Below are positions 55,435 through 63,458 of a stretch of DNA of 64,000 nucleotides, piece by piece; position 1 is the first letter of the stretch; every line of letters begins with the position of its first letter. Source of the stretch: Planococcus sp. APC 4015. Its GTDB lineage: Bacteria > Actinomycetota > Actinomycetes > Actinomycetales > Microbacteriaceae. The stretch lies in NCBI GenBank assembly GCA_030407505.1, contig JASDDH010000008.1:1-64000 (forward strand), in the 5' to 3' direction. The notes beneath the pieces were generated by a model. The model ran no database searches, had not been told where the DNA came from, and was given only the letters and a program-made list of their open reading frames with translations. The translations under genes were made by a program, and so were the position numbers.

Positions 55435-56792
55435 GCGCGGGCCTCCTCGATGATGCGGGATGCCACGAGGGACCCCATGCGGATCGCGCCGTCGACGTGC
55501 TGGTAGCCGGCGCCCGCCATGTCGCTGCACGCGAAGTGGATGGGTCCGACGGGTGTGCGCAGATCCGCCCCGTAGCGCGAGAGCCCGCCGAGGTCGAAGC
55601 TCGCCGCGTAGGCCCCGCGCGTCCACTCCTCCGAGCCCCAGTCGCTCTCGAAGTAGACCACCGGATCCATGGTCTCCGGGCCGTAGTAGTGGGACAGCGA
55701 CTCGAGGATGCGGGCCTTGCGCTCCTCGGCCGAGACCCGGAACAGGTCGTCGGCGTTGCGGTCCGACACGAACCCGACGAGCGTGCCGCGGGTGTCGCCG
55801 TGGTTGGTGTTGTCGTAGGCCTCGTGCGACAGCTCGTAGGGGCTGAATGCGGTCCCCGACAGCCCCTTGTCGCGCCAGAACGGCGTCTCGTAGACGGCAT
55901 GCACCTTGATGACGAAGCCCATCGAGATGTGCTGGTGCAGCTGCTGCTTGAGTCGGGGAAGGGGCGGGGTGAACTCGATCCAGGGGTAGAGGATCGGTGC
56001 GTGGGCGAGGATCACGAAGCGCCCGCGAACGGTCATGCCGGCATCCGTCACGACGGTCACACCCTCGTCGGTCGTGTGGATCTCGTTGACGGGCTGGCCC
56101 AGGAAGACGTCGTCGCCGAGGCGCTCCGCGAGCAGGAGCGGGACCTGCTGCAGACCCCCGACGACGCGCTCGTCGAGGATGTAGTCGGCGTCGACGAGGT
56201 GCGAGAAGCTGCCCGCGCTCGCCGCCATCAGCAGGGCCTGCAGCGCCGAGAACGCGTACGCGGGCTTGGTGAGCATCGCCCCCGCGATGAACAGGGCGAT
56301 GTTGTCGCGCGCCTCCTGGTCGGCCGTCTCGTTCTCGAGCCACGCCTCGAACGAGATGCGGTCCAGTGCCTCGGCATCGGGATGCTCCCACGGCGCGTCG
56401 GCGTCGACCTCGGCGACCATGGCGTCGAGCTTCTCGATGAGACGCACCATCTCCTTCTCGGTCTCAGCGGGCACCGGGAAGATCTCCCCCGTGAAGCGGG
56501 TCACCTCGCCGGCGGCGTTGACGTAGACCGAGTCGCCCTCGCGATAGCGCGGGTACGTCTCGAGTCCCAGCTCCTCGATCGTGGCCTTGAGTGCCTCCTG
56601 GTCGGGCGAGACCCACTGGCCGCCGACCTCGAGCATCGCGCCGTCGACGACATCGGTCCACAGGCGCCCGCCGACGCGGTCGCGCGCCTCGAGCACAGCG
56701 ACCGACAGGCCCGCCTTCTTGAGGTCGTTCGCGGCGGTGAGCCCCGCGGCTCCCGCTCCGATCACGATCACGTCTCGGGTGATCTCGGTCAT
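55431..56792 (-). CDS. flavin monoamine/putrescine oxidase
   Basis: A 453-residue flavin amine oxidase. The FAD motif GAGAAG is at 12-17, the second FAD segment is LEARDRVGGRLWTD, and the C-terminal GAIRMGSLVASRI contacts the flavin tail. It resembles putrescine oxidases of Micrococcus and Rhodococcus, which convert putrescine, O2 and water to 4-aminobutanal, NH3 and H2O2. GAAGGAG precedes the ATG at 56792. The gene follows gabT by 179 bp that hold repeats. The genes GabT-oxidase-Usp-permease-ALDH make a putrescine-to-succinate route. A broader monoamine range cannot be excluded. Confidence 0.87.
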   Translation of the reverse strand: MTEITRDVIVIGAGAAGLTAANDLKKAGLSVAVLEARDRVGGRLWTDVVDGAMLEVGGQWVSPDQEALKATIEELGLETYPRYREGDSVYVNAAGEVTRFTGEIFPVPAETEKEMVRLIEKLDAMVAEVDADAPWEHPDAEALDRISFEAWLENETADQEARDNIALFIAGAMLTKPAYAFSALQALLMAASAGSFSHLVDADYILDERVVGGLQQVPLLLAERLGDDVFLGQPVNEIHTTDEGVTVVTDAGMTVRGRFVILAHAPILYPWIEFTPPLPRLKQQLHQHISMGFVIKVHAVYETPFWRDKGLSGTAFSPYELSHEAYDNTNHGDTRGTLVGFVSDRNADDLFRVSAEERKARILESLSHYYGPETMDPVVYFESDWGSEEWTRGAYAASFDLGGLSRYGADLRTPVGPIHFACSDMAGAGYQHVDGAIRMGSLVASRIIEEARA

Positions 56793-56985
56793 GTGGGACT
56801 CCTTCGTCGTTCCGGCCCCGAGCTGGTCGAGAGGTCCGGGCGGTGGTTCGGACGCTTCGACGGGCTCAGCGACCGGCGGTGCGGTGGCGGTGCTTTCGGG
56901 TGGTGCTGTCGGGCGGCGGGTTGCTGTCGGGCGGTGGGTTGTCGGCGGTGCGGTCAGGCGGTGGGGTGCGGTCAGGCGGCTCTGA
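56793..56985. repeat. intergenic repeat region: 18-bp tandem units and actinobacterial repeat
   Basis: The gap between gabT and the amine oxidase holds an 18-bp tandem repeat: GCTGTCGGGCGGCGGGTT at 56905 and a copy with one mismatch at 56923, then a related unit GGTGCGGTCAGGCGG at 56947 and exactly 18 bp later at 56965. The last copy runs into the gabT stop region. Nearby, GCTTCGACGGGCTCAGCGACC (56854-56874, given here as an element name) is a repeat common in intergenic DNA of Microbacteriaceae. No gene is seen. Confidence 0.6.
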
Positions 56986-58327
56986 GCGCCTCGGCGACGA
57001 CGTCCAGGCCCTCGTGGAGCAGCGCGTCGGGGATCGACAGGGGCGGCAGGAAGCGGATGACGTTGCCGTACGTGCCGCATGTGAGCACGATGACCCCCTG
57101 GGCGATGCAGGCCTTGGCGACGGCGGCCGTCAGGGCGGCATCCGGATCACCCGTCTCGGGATCGATGAACTCTGCCGCGATCATCGCACCGTGTCCGCGG
57201 ATGTCTCCGACACGCGGATCGGCGATCTGGATCTCGGACAGGCGTCCCGTGAGCACCCCCTCGATCTCACGTGCGCGCTCGAGAAGCCCCTCGGTCTCGA
57301 ACGCGTCGATCGCGGCGAGCGCCGCGGCGCACGCGACGGGGTTGCCGCCGTAGGTGCCACCGAGCCCGCCGGCGTGCGAGGCGTCCATGATCTCGGCCCG
57401 GCCGGTCACCGCGGCGAGCGGCAACCCGCCGGCGATGCCCTTGGCGGTGGTGATGAGGTCGGGCACGATTCCGAAGAGGTCGCTGGCGAACATGGCGCCC
57501 GTGCGGGCGAAGCCGGTCTGGATCTCGTCGGCGATGAAGACGACGCCGTTGGCTCGGCACCAGTCGAGGACCGCCGGGAGGAAGCCCTCGGCGGGGACGA
57601 TGAAGCCGCCCTCGCCCTGGATGGGTTCGATGATGACGGCGGCGAGGTTGTCGGCGCCGACCTGTTTCTCGATGATCGAGATGGCCTTCTTCGCCGCCTC
57701 GGCGCCGGTGAGGCCGTCGCGATACGGGTAGGACATCGGGGCGCGGTAGATCTCGCTCGCGAACGGGCCGAAGCCGCTCTTGTACGGCATGGCCTTGGCG
57801 GTGAGGGCCATGGTCAGGTTGGTGCGGCCGTGGTAGCCGTGGTCGAACGCCACGACGGCCTGCTTCTTCGTGTACTTGCGCGCGATCTTGATCGCGTTCT
57901 CGACGGCCTCCGCCCCCGAGTTGAACAGCGCGCTCTTCTTGACATGATCGCCCGGCGTGATGCGGTTGAGCGCCTCGGCGACCTCGACGTAGGACTCGTA
58001 CGGCGAGATCATGAAGCACGTGTGACTGAACTGGGCGATCTGCGCCTGCACCGCGGCGACCACCTTGGGGTGCGCGTTGCCGATGGTCGTGACGGCGATG
58101 CCCGAGCCGAGGTCGATGAGCGAGTTGCCGTCGGCGTCGACGATCACTCCCCCGCCCGCGGCGACGGCGTGCACGGGAGCGGTGTGACCCACGCCCGCGG
58201 CGACCGCGGCTGCCTTGCGATCGAGCAGCTGCTGAGAGCGCGGACCCGGGATGCTGGTCACCAGGCGGCGTTCCTGCGGAAGGGTGGGTCCGCCGAGGGG
58301 AGTCGTGAGGGTGTCGATCGAGCTCAT
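56972..58327 (-). CDS. gabT: 4-aminobutyrate (GABA) aminotransferase
   Basis: A 451-residue class III aminotransferase. The PLP lysine is K296 (ITTAKGIAGG), D267 lies in IADEIQTGF, and GYHGRTNLTM and EPIQGEGG are family hallmarks. It converts GABA and 2-oxoglutarate to succinate semialdehyde and glutamate. The length is normal for GabT. It is the first gene of the putrescine/GABA operon and is divergent from the PucR regulator across 109 bp. No strong ribosome site is obvious before the ATG at 58327. Confidence 0.9.
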   Translation of the reverse strand: MSSIDTLTTPLGGPTLPQERRLVTSIPGPRSQQLLDRKAAAVAAGVGHTAPVHAVAAGGGVIVDADGNSLIDLGSGIAVTTIGNAHPKVVAAVQAQIAQFSHTCFMISPYESYVEVAEALNRITPGDHVKKSALFNSGAEAVENAIKIARKYTKKQAVVAFDHGYHGRTNLTMALTAKAMPYKSGFGPFASEIYRAPMSYPYRDGLTGAEAAKKAISIIEKQVGADNLAAVIIEPIQGEGGFIVPAEGFLPAVLDWCRANGVVFIADEIQTGFARTGAMFASDLFGIVPDLITTAKGIAGGLPLAAVTGRAEIMDASHAGGLGGTYGGNPVACAAALAAIDAFETEGLLERAREIEGVLTGRLSEIQIADPRVGDIRGHGAMIAAEFIDPETGDPDAALTAAVAKACIAQGVIVLTCGTYGNVIRFLPPLSIPDALLHEGLDVVAEALRAA

Positions 58328-58372
58328 GCTCGGGAGCGTATGGTCGCGGAGGCGATCGTGGCACCTGCCCTC

Positions 58373-58410
58373 GTGTACATTCTGGGTACGCCGATGTACG
58401 GGTCGTACAC
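58373..58410. promoter_or_regulatory. four phased GTAC cores between gabT and pucR-type gene
   Basis: GTAC occurs at 58375, 58386, 58396 and 58405, roughly once per helical turn, and the outer copies form an inverted repeat (GTGTAC/GTACAC). The site lies 46 bp from gabT and 27 bp before the PucR-family start, so it is a good candidate operator for that regulator. Confidence 0.5.
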
Positions 58411-58436
58411 AGCGCGGCGGTGAGACGGAGAGCCCA

Positions 58437-59951
58437 ATGGATGCTGCGGCCGAAATGCCCACGCTCGGCACGCTGCTGGCGCGCGGCGACCTGCGCCTGC
58501 GGCTCGAGGGCGACGCCGACGCCGCGGCGCGCGACCGTCAGATCCGGTGGGTGCACTCGAGCGACCTCGCCGATCCGACCCCGTTCCTGTCGGAGGGCCT
58601 CGTCCTGCTCACGACCGGTACGCAGTTCCAGGATGCCGACTCGTACGGCGACTACGTGCGGCGCCTGTCGGCGCGCGGGGTCGTGGCGCTCGGGTTCGGG
58701 ACCGAGGTGGTGCGCGACGGCATCCCGCCCGAACTCGCCCTCGCATGCCGCGACGAGGCGATGCCCCTGTTCGAGGTGCCCTACCGCACGCCGTTCATCG
58801 CCGTCGCCCGCGCCAACGCCGAGGCCATCGCCGCCGCCGCGTACGCGCGTCGCAGCTGGGCGCTCGCGGCGCAGCGTGCGATCGCCCTCGCCGCCCTGCG
58901 GCCCGACGGCCTCGGCGCGACGCTGGCCGAGCTCGCACGGCAGCTCGACACGTGGGTCGGGCTGTTCGACGCCGCCGGCGAGCTCGTGCGCGAGCATCCG
59001 GTCTCGGGACTCGACGGCGCGACGGCGGCCTCGCTGCGCGATGAGGTCGGCGGCGTGCTCAGGCGCGGCGCGCGGGCGGGATCGGCGCTGCGCATCGGCG
59101 AGACGCCGTTCACCCTTCAGACGCTCGGGCGCGGCGGTCATCTGCGCGGGGTCATCGCGATCGCCGCGGGCGACCTCGACCAGGAGGGGCGCGGCGTCGT
59201 CACCGCCGTGATCGCGATGGCCGGCCTCGCCCTCGAGCAGCACCAGGGGCTCGCGCGAGCCCGCGGCGCGCTGCGCGCGGGGATCGTGCAGTCCCTCCTC
59301 ACCGACGAACCCGCCCTCGCGCGCCGCATCGTGCGCGACCTGTGGGGTCCGCTGCCTCCGGCGCCGGTGCTCGTGGCGGTGACGGATGCCGCATCCGCCC
59401 GCGCCGAAGGACTCGCCGAGCTGCTCGAGCTGCGGGTCGACGAGCGGCGGGGCTCGCTGTTCTTCGGACGCGGGGACGACGGACTCGTGCTCATCGTGCC
59501 CGCCGACGACCGGCGCGTGCTCGACGAGGCGGTGGAGCGCTTCGGGTCGACGATCGGCGTGTCCACCCCGACCGGCTACGACGGCTTCCGCGCGGCGGTG
59601 GACCAGGCGCGGCTCGCCCGCGACCGGGGTGGCGACGGGGTGACCGACTTCGCCGACATCGCACGCTCGGGAGTGCTGTCCGCGCTGTCGTCCGACGCCC
59701 ACGCCCTCGCGGTCGCCGAGCTCGCCCCGCTCACGACGCACGACGCCGACGAGGGCACCCGTCTCGTCGAGACGCTGCGGGCATGGCTCGACGAGGACTG
59801 CTCGCACGAGGCGTCCGCCCGCGCCCTCGGCGTGCACCGGCACACCGTGCGCACGCGGCTCGCCCTCGCCGAGCGCCTGCTCGCCCGCGACCTGACGTCG
59901 TTCGCGACCCGCGCCGAGATCTGGGCCGCCCTGCGCGTGCTCGACGCCTGA
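58437..59951 (+). CDS. PucR-family transcriptional regulator
   Basis: A 504-residue regulator: the N-terminal PucR ligand domain (about 8-130, ending in PLFEVPYRTPF), a GGDEF-like central region (about 330-400), and the C-terminal HTH_30 with EASARALGVHRHTVRTRL near 455. CGGAGAG precedes the ATG at 58437. Members of this family commonly regulate amino-acid, GABA or polyamine catabolism from adjacent genes. It faces gabT and probably controls both it and itself through the GTAC array between them. Confidence 0.87.
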   Translation: MDAAAEMPTLGTLLARGDLRLRLEGDADAAARDRQIRWVHSSDLADPTPFLSEGLVLLTTGTQFQDADSYGDYVRRLSARGVVALGFGTEVVRDGIPPELALACRDEAMPLFEVPYRTPFIAVARANAEAIAAAAYARRSWALAAQRAIALAALRPDGLGATLAELARQLDTWVGLFDAAGELVREHPVSGLDGATAASLRDEVGGVLRRGARAGSALRIGETPFTLQTLGRGGHLRGVIAIAAGDLDQEGRGVVTAVIAMAGLALEQHQGLARARGALRAGIVQSLLTDEPALARRIVRDLWGPLPPAPVLVAVTDAASARAEGLAELLELRVDERRGSLFFGRGDDGLVLIVPADDRRVLDEAVERFGSTIGVSTPTGYDGFRAAVDQARLARDRGGDGVTDFADIARSGVLSALSSDAHALAVAELAPLTTHDADEGTRLVETLRAWLDEDCSHEASARALGVHRHTVRTRLALAERLLARDLTSFATRAEIWAALRVLDA

Positions 59952-60312
59952 CGGCGCCGGCGACTCGCCCGCGGGAACGCGCCGCCGAGCGCCAGGCCCG
60001 CGAGACCGCTCTTGGGCAACGCCGAAACGGGTGAATCGTTGCGTACGCGCGGTCTCGCGCGCTCGTGGCGGGCGCCCTTCCGCCGAGTGAGCTCGATACT
60101 CACGAGCGCACCGGCTGCGCGCGCGAGCAACCCGCCCCTTCGTGCGGAGCAAGCTCACTCGGCGACGGCGACGGCGACGGCTACGGCTACGGCTGCGGCT
60201 ACGGCTACGGCGACGACGGCGAGCGCCGGAGCCGCGCAGACGGTACGGAGCGGGAGGATTCCGCGACGTTCTGCGGCGGACGGATGCGGGCCGGGCGCGG
60301 GAGGATGGGCGC
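59952..60312. repeat. 361-bp intergenic region with structured inverted repeats and hexamer array
   Basis: No convincing gene is seen. It contains a symmetrical hairpin (59999-60059): an 11-bp outer stem (59999-60009 with 60049-60059), 6-base internal loops on both sides, and a 6-bp inner stem (60016-60021 with 60037-60042). A perfect 13-bp inverted repeat follows (60081-60093 with 60152-60164). Then come about nine GGCGAC/GGCTAC hexamers (60161-60217). In one frame the hexamers would read as a Gly-Asp/Gly-Tyr chain, which looks like low-complexity DNA rather than a protein. The first hairpin could terminate the PucR transcript. Confidence 0.6.
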
Positions 60313-61683
60313 ATGAGCGGAGTGCGCAACGGAGACGTGTCGTGGTGGTGGCGTCAGCTGGGCGGCACGCCCGATCCGAGGCCGGCCCTGCCGGGCGACA
60401 TCGACGTCGATGTCGCGATCGTCGGCGCCGGGTACACCGGACTGTGGACCGCCTACTACCTCAAGACCCTGCAGCCCGATCTGCGGGTCGCCGTGCTCGA
60501 GCAGCGGTTCGCGGGCTTCGGGGCGTCGGGGCGCAACGGCGGCTGGCTGACGAACTCCGTCACCGGCGGGCGCGAGCGCTACGGTCGCGCCGGCGGCGCC
60601 GCGCAGCAGCTCGCCCTCAACGACACCGTCGACGAGGTCATCGCGGTCGCCGCTCGCGAGGGCATCGAGGCCGACATCGTCAAGGGCGGCGAGTTCGAGA
60701 TCGCCCGCAACCCCGCCCAGCTCGCTCGGCTCCGCACCGCGTTCGAGCACGAGTCATCGTGGCCCCACACCGATGTCGAGATGCTGGATGCCGGGGCCGC
60801 GGCATCCGTCATCGGGGTCGCCGGGGTGCTCGGCGGCATCCGCCACCCGCACTGCGCGCGGGTGCACCCCGCCAAACTCGCGTCGGGTCTCGCCGCCGTC
60901 GTCGAGCGTCTGGGCGTCACGATCCACGAGTCGACGCGGGTCGAGCGCATCGAGCCGGGCCGGGCGGTCACCGACCACGGCACCGTGAGGGCGACGCACG
61001 TCATCCGCGCGACCGAGGGCTTCACCGCGAACCTGCACGGCGAGCACCGCACCTGGCTGCCGATGAACTCGTCGATGATCGTGACGGAGCCGTTGCCGGC
61101 ATCCGTGTGGGAATCGATCGGATGGGACGGACGCGAGACGCTCGGCGACTTCGCGCACGTCTACATGTACGCCCAGCGCACCGCCGATGACCGCATCGCG
61201 TTCGGCGGTCGCGGCGTGCCCTATCGCTACGGCTCGCGCGTCGACACTGACGGGTCGACGCAGGAGCAGACGATCGCCTCGCTCACGCATCTGCTGCATG
61301 ACTTCTTCCCGGATGCCGCCTCCGCCGGCATCGCGCACGCCTGGGCGGGCGTGTTGGGCGTTCCCCGCGATTGGGCGGCGACCGTCGGCCACGACCGGGC
61401 GACGGGTCTCGGTTGGGCCGGCGGCTACGTCGGCACCGGTGTGACCGCGACGAACCTCGCCGGGCGCACCCTCGCCGACCTCGTGCTCCAGCGCGACACC
61501 GACCTCACCCGTCTGCCGTGGGTCGACCACCGCGCGAAGCGGTGGGAGCTCGAGCCGCTGCGTTGGCTTGCGGTGAACGCGATCTACGGCGCGTATCGGG
61601 CGGCTGATCGGGCCGAGGCATCCGGATCATCGGACCGCACGTCGGTCTTCGCCCAGGCCGCGGGCGTGATCGCCGGGCGCTGA
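60313..61683 (+). CDS. FAD-dependent amine/amino acid oxidoreductase (PuuB-like)
   Basis: A 456-residue DAO-family flavoprotein. The N-terminal WWWRQ segment and FAD motif GAGYTG (38-43) are followed by ASGRNGGW, the signature of gamma-glutamylputrescine oxidase and related enzymes; GYVGTGVTATNLAGRTLADL near the C-terminus closes the FAD site. GGAGGATGG precedes the ATG at 60313. It is separated from the PucR gene by the repeat region, so it may have its own promoter. An amine substrate such as a glutamylated polyamine is plausible, but no gamma-glutamylputrescine synthetase is visible here. Confidence 0.85.
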   Translation: MSGVRNGDVSWWWRQLGGTPDPRPALPGDIDVDVAIVGAGYTGLWTAYYLKTLQPDLRVAVLEQRFAGFGASGRNGGWLTNSVTGGRERYGRAGGAAQQLALNDTVDEVIAVAAREGIEADIVKGGEFEIARNPAQLARLRTAFEHESSWPHTDVEMLDAGAAASVIGVAGVLGGIRHPHCARVHPAKLASGLAAVVERLGVTIHESTRVERIEPGRAVTDHGTVRATHVIRATEGFTANLHGEHRTWLPMNSSMIVTEPLPASVWESIGWDGRETLGDFAHVYMYAQRTADDRIAFGGRGVPYRYGSRVDTDGSTQEQTIASLTHLLHDFFPDAASAGIAHAWAGVLGVPRDWAATVGHDRATGLGWAGGYVGTGVTATNLAGRTLADLVLQRDTDLTRLPWVDHRAKRWELEPLRWLAVNAIYGAYRAADRAEASGSSDRTSVFAQAAGVIAGR

Positions 61684-61697
61684 CCGCCTGCCCTCGA

Positions 61698-61803
61698 CGG
61701 CGAGAACGTGCGGCCTCGCCGAAACGGCACGTTGCCGGCGCGGACGACGCGGAGTCTCGGCGAGACCGTGCGGGCTCGACGACGAGGGCGTGCGGTTTCG
61801 CCG
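61698..61803. repeat. three imperfect palindromic 24-bp repeats
   Basis: The 155-bp gap between convergent genes holds three copies of an imperfect palindrome, CGRCGAG-N2-CGTGCGG-N2-TCGNCG, at 61698-61721, 61758-61781 and 61780-61803. They look like a REP-type intergenic repeat and may act as a shared terminator. Confidence 0.55.
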
Positions 61804-61838
61804 CGCGGTGCCGCGGAGACGCAACCGCGCCGCCGACG

Positions 61839-63317
61839 TCAGCGCGGGGCGTGGGCTTCGAGGAACTCGTAGAGGTCGGTCGTGTCGACACCGGGGAACG
61901 AGCCCGTCGGCAGGGTCGCGAGGAGGGTGCGCGGTGTGCGCACGTTCGGCCACGCGTTCTCGCGCCACGCGGATTCGAGATCGGCAGGGGCGCGACGGCA
62001 GCACACCTCGACCGAGTGCTTCGACACGCCGCGATTCGGGGTGTCGCGGCCGAGGAACCACTTCGTGTCGTCGAAGCGCACCCCGACGCTCACCGAGTGG
62101 GCGCCCTCGCTCGACATCTCGACGCGGGCGGTGCACCAGTAGGTGCCGTTGCCGGTGTCGGTGTACTGGTAGTACGGGTTGAAGTGGTCGTCCTCGTCGA
62201 AGACGACGCGGGACGTCCACTTGCGGCAGCACATCTGCCCCTCGATCGCCCCGAGGCGATCGGTGGGGAAGTTCACGTCGTCGTTCTCGTACACCTTCGT
62301 GATCGTGCCCGACTCGTGCACCTTGAGGAAGTGGACCGGGATGCCCAGGTGCACGGTCGCGAGATTCGTGAACCGGTGCGCGGCCGTCTCGTACGACACC
62401 GAGTAGGCGTCGCGCAGGTCTTCGATCGAGATCGCCCTGTCCTCCTTCGCGCTCGTCAGGAACGGCACCACGTGCGCCTCGGGGATGAGCAGCGCACCGG
62501 TGAGGTAGTTCGTCTCGACGCGCTGGCGGAGGAACTCCGCGTAGCTCGTGGGCTCGGTGTGACCCAGGATGCGGCTCGACAGCGCCTGCAGCACCGCGGT
62601 GCGCGGATCGCCCTTCGCGGTGAGGCGGCTCGACAGGTACAGCCGGCCGTTCTTCATGTCGGCGACGCTGCGCGTGGTCTGGGGGAGGTCGGGCACGTAG
62701 TGGAGCGTGAAGCCGAGGTGCGCTGCGATGTCGGATGCCGTGCGCTGCGTCAACGGCCCGCCCGGGTGGTCGACGGCGGCGAGCAGCGCCCGCGCGTGCT
62801 CCTCGAGATCGGCGAAGTAGTTGTTCTGAGTGCGCATGAGACGGCGCAGCGCCACGTTGGCCCGCCTCGCCTCTTCCGGCGTGGCGGCCCGTTCGTCGCG
62901 CAGCCGCTCGATCTCGCCCTGCAGCGCCAGCATGGCTGCGAGCGCTTCGGACGGCACGGTCTTGCCGATGCGGAACGGCGCGATACCGAGAGCCAGGAAG
63001 GTCTGCCCCCGCATGGCCCGCTCGAGCGAGATCTCGAGCGTCGCGCGCTCGTCCAACGGCTCGGACTCGAGCAGCGCGTCGAGCGTCGAGCCCAGCGTGC
63101 GGGCGATCGCCTGCAGCAGCGTGAGCTTGGGCTCGCGGCGTCCGTTCTCGATCATCGACAACTGGCTCGGGACGCGGTCGACCGCCGAGGCGAGCTCCTC
63201 GAGCGTCATGCCGCGCTGCGTGCGCAGCTGCCGGATGCGGCGGCCGATCGTCAGGGTGTCCACGGATCCATCGTCCGTGTCTTCGGGCAGCGCGTCACCG
63301 GTGAACGTCGTCGTCAT
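61839..63317 (-). CDS. ramB: XRE-family regulator, RamB/short-chain fatty acyl type
   Basis: A 492-residue regulator: XRE helix-turn-helix at about 23-80 (LTIGRRIRQLRTQRGMT then SQLSMIENGRREP), a middle IrrE/ImmA-like region (about 150-300), and the C-terminal DUF2083-type domain with paired cysteines (CCRKW, EVCCRRA). This layout is that of RamB of Corynebacterium/Mycobacterium, which controls acetate and glyoxylate-cycle genes. It is divergent from malate synthase across 141 bp, which fits that role. The first ATG of the long frame at 63317 gives a 20-residue acidic N-terminus before the HTH; a downstream start is possible. Confidence 0.85.
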   Translation of the reverse strand: MTTTFTGDALPEDTDDGSVDTLTIGRRIRQLRTQRGMTLEELASAVDRVPSQLSMIENGRREPKLTLLQAIARTLGSTLDALLESEPLDERATLEISLERAMRGQTFLALGIAPFRIGKTVPSEALAAMLALQGEIERLRDERAATPEEARRANVALRRLMRTQNNYFADLEEHARALLAAVDHPGGPLTQRTASDIAAHLGFTLHYVPDLPQTTRSVADMKNGRLYLSSRLTAKGDPRTAVLQALSSRILGHTEPTSYAEFLRQRVETNYLTGALLIPEAHVVPFLTSAKEDRAISIEDLRDAYSVSYETAAHRFTNLATVHLGIPVHFLKVHESGTITKVYENDDVNFPTDRLGAIEGQMCCRKWTSRVVFDEDDHFNPYYQYTDTGNGTYWCTARVEMSSEGAHSVSVGVRFDDTKWFLGRDTPNRGVSKHSVEVCCRRAPADLESAWRENAWPNVRTPRTLLATLPTGSFPGVDTTDLYEFLEAHAPR

Positions 63318-63458
63318 GAGCGCATTCTGTCACCGAATGAGAATTCCGGCAAAACTTCACAGCCGATTCGGCCATGAGCACCCCCGAACTTCACTGCATG
63401 GTGGACCTAAGACATCCACCCGGGCCCACAGCCCGGCACGCAGAGACAGGACAGGGCC
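63318..63458. promoter_or_regulatory. divergent promoter region of ramB and aceB
   Basis: The 141-bp gap contains AACTTCAC as a direct repeat at 63353-63360 and 63387-63394. The spacing is about three helical turns. It is a candidate RamB-type binding element, though the sequence differs from the AAAGTTTGCAAA-like motif I recall from Corynebacterium. Confidence 0.4.

Noticed and set aside
60065-60316. Short frame with a Gly-Asp/Gly-Tyr repeat
   Set aside because: The repeat is explained by the GGCGAC/GGCTAC hexamers, there is no ribosome site, and it overlaps the PuuB-like start.
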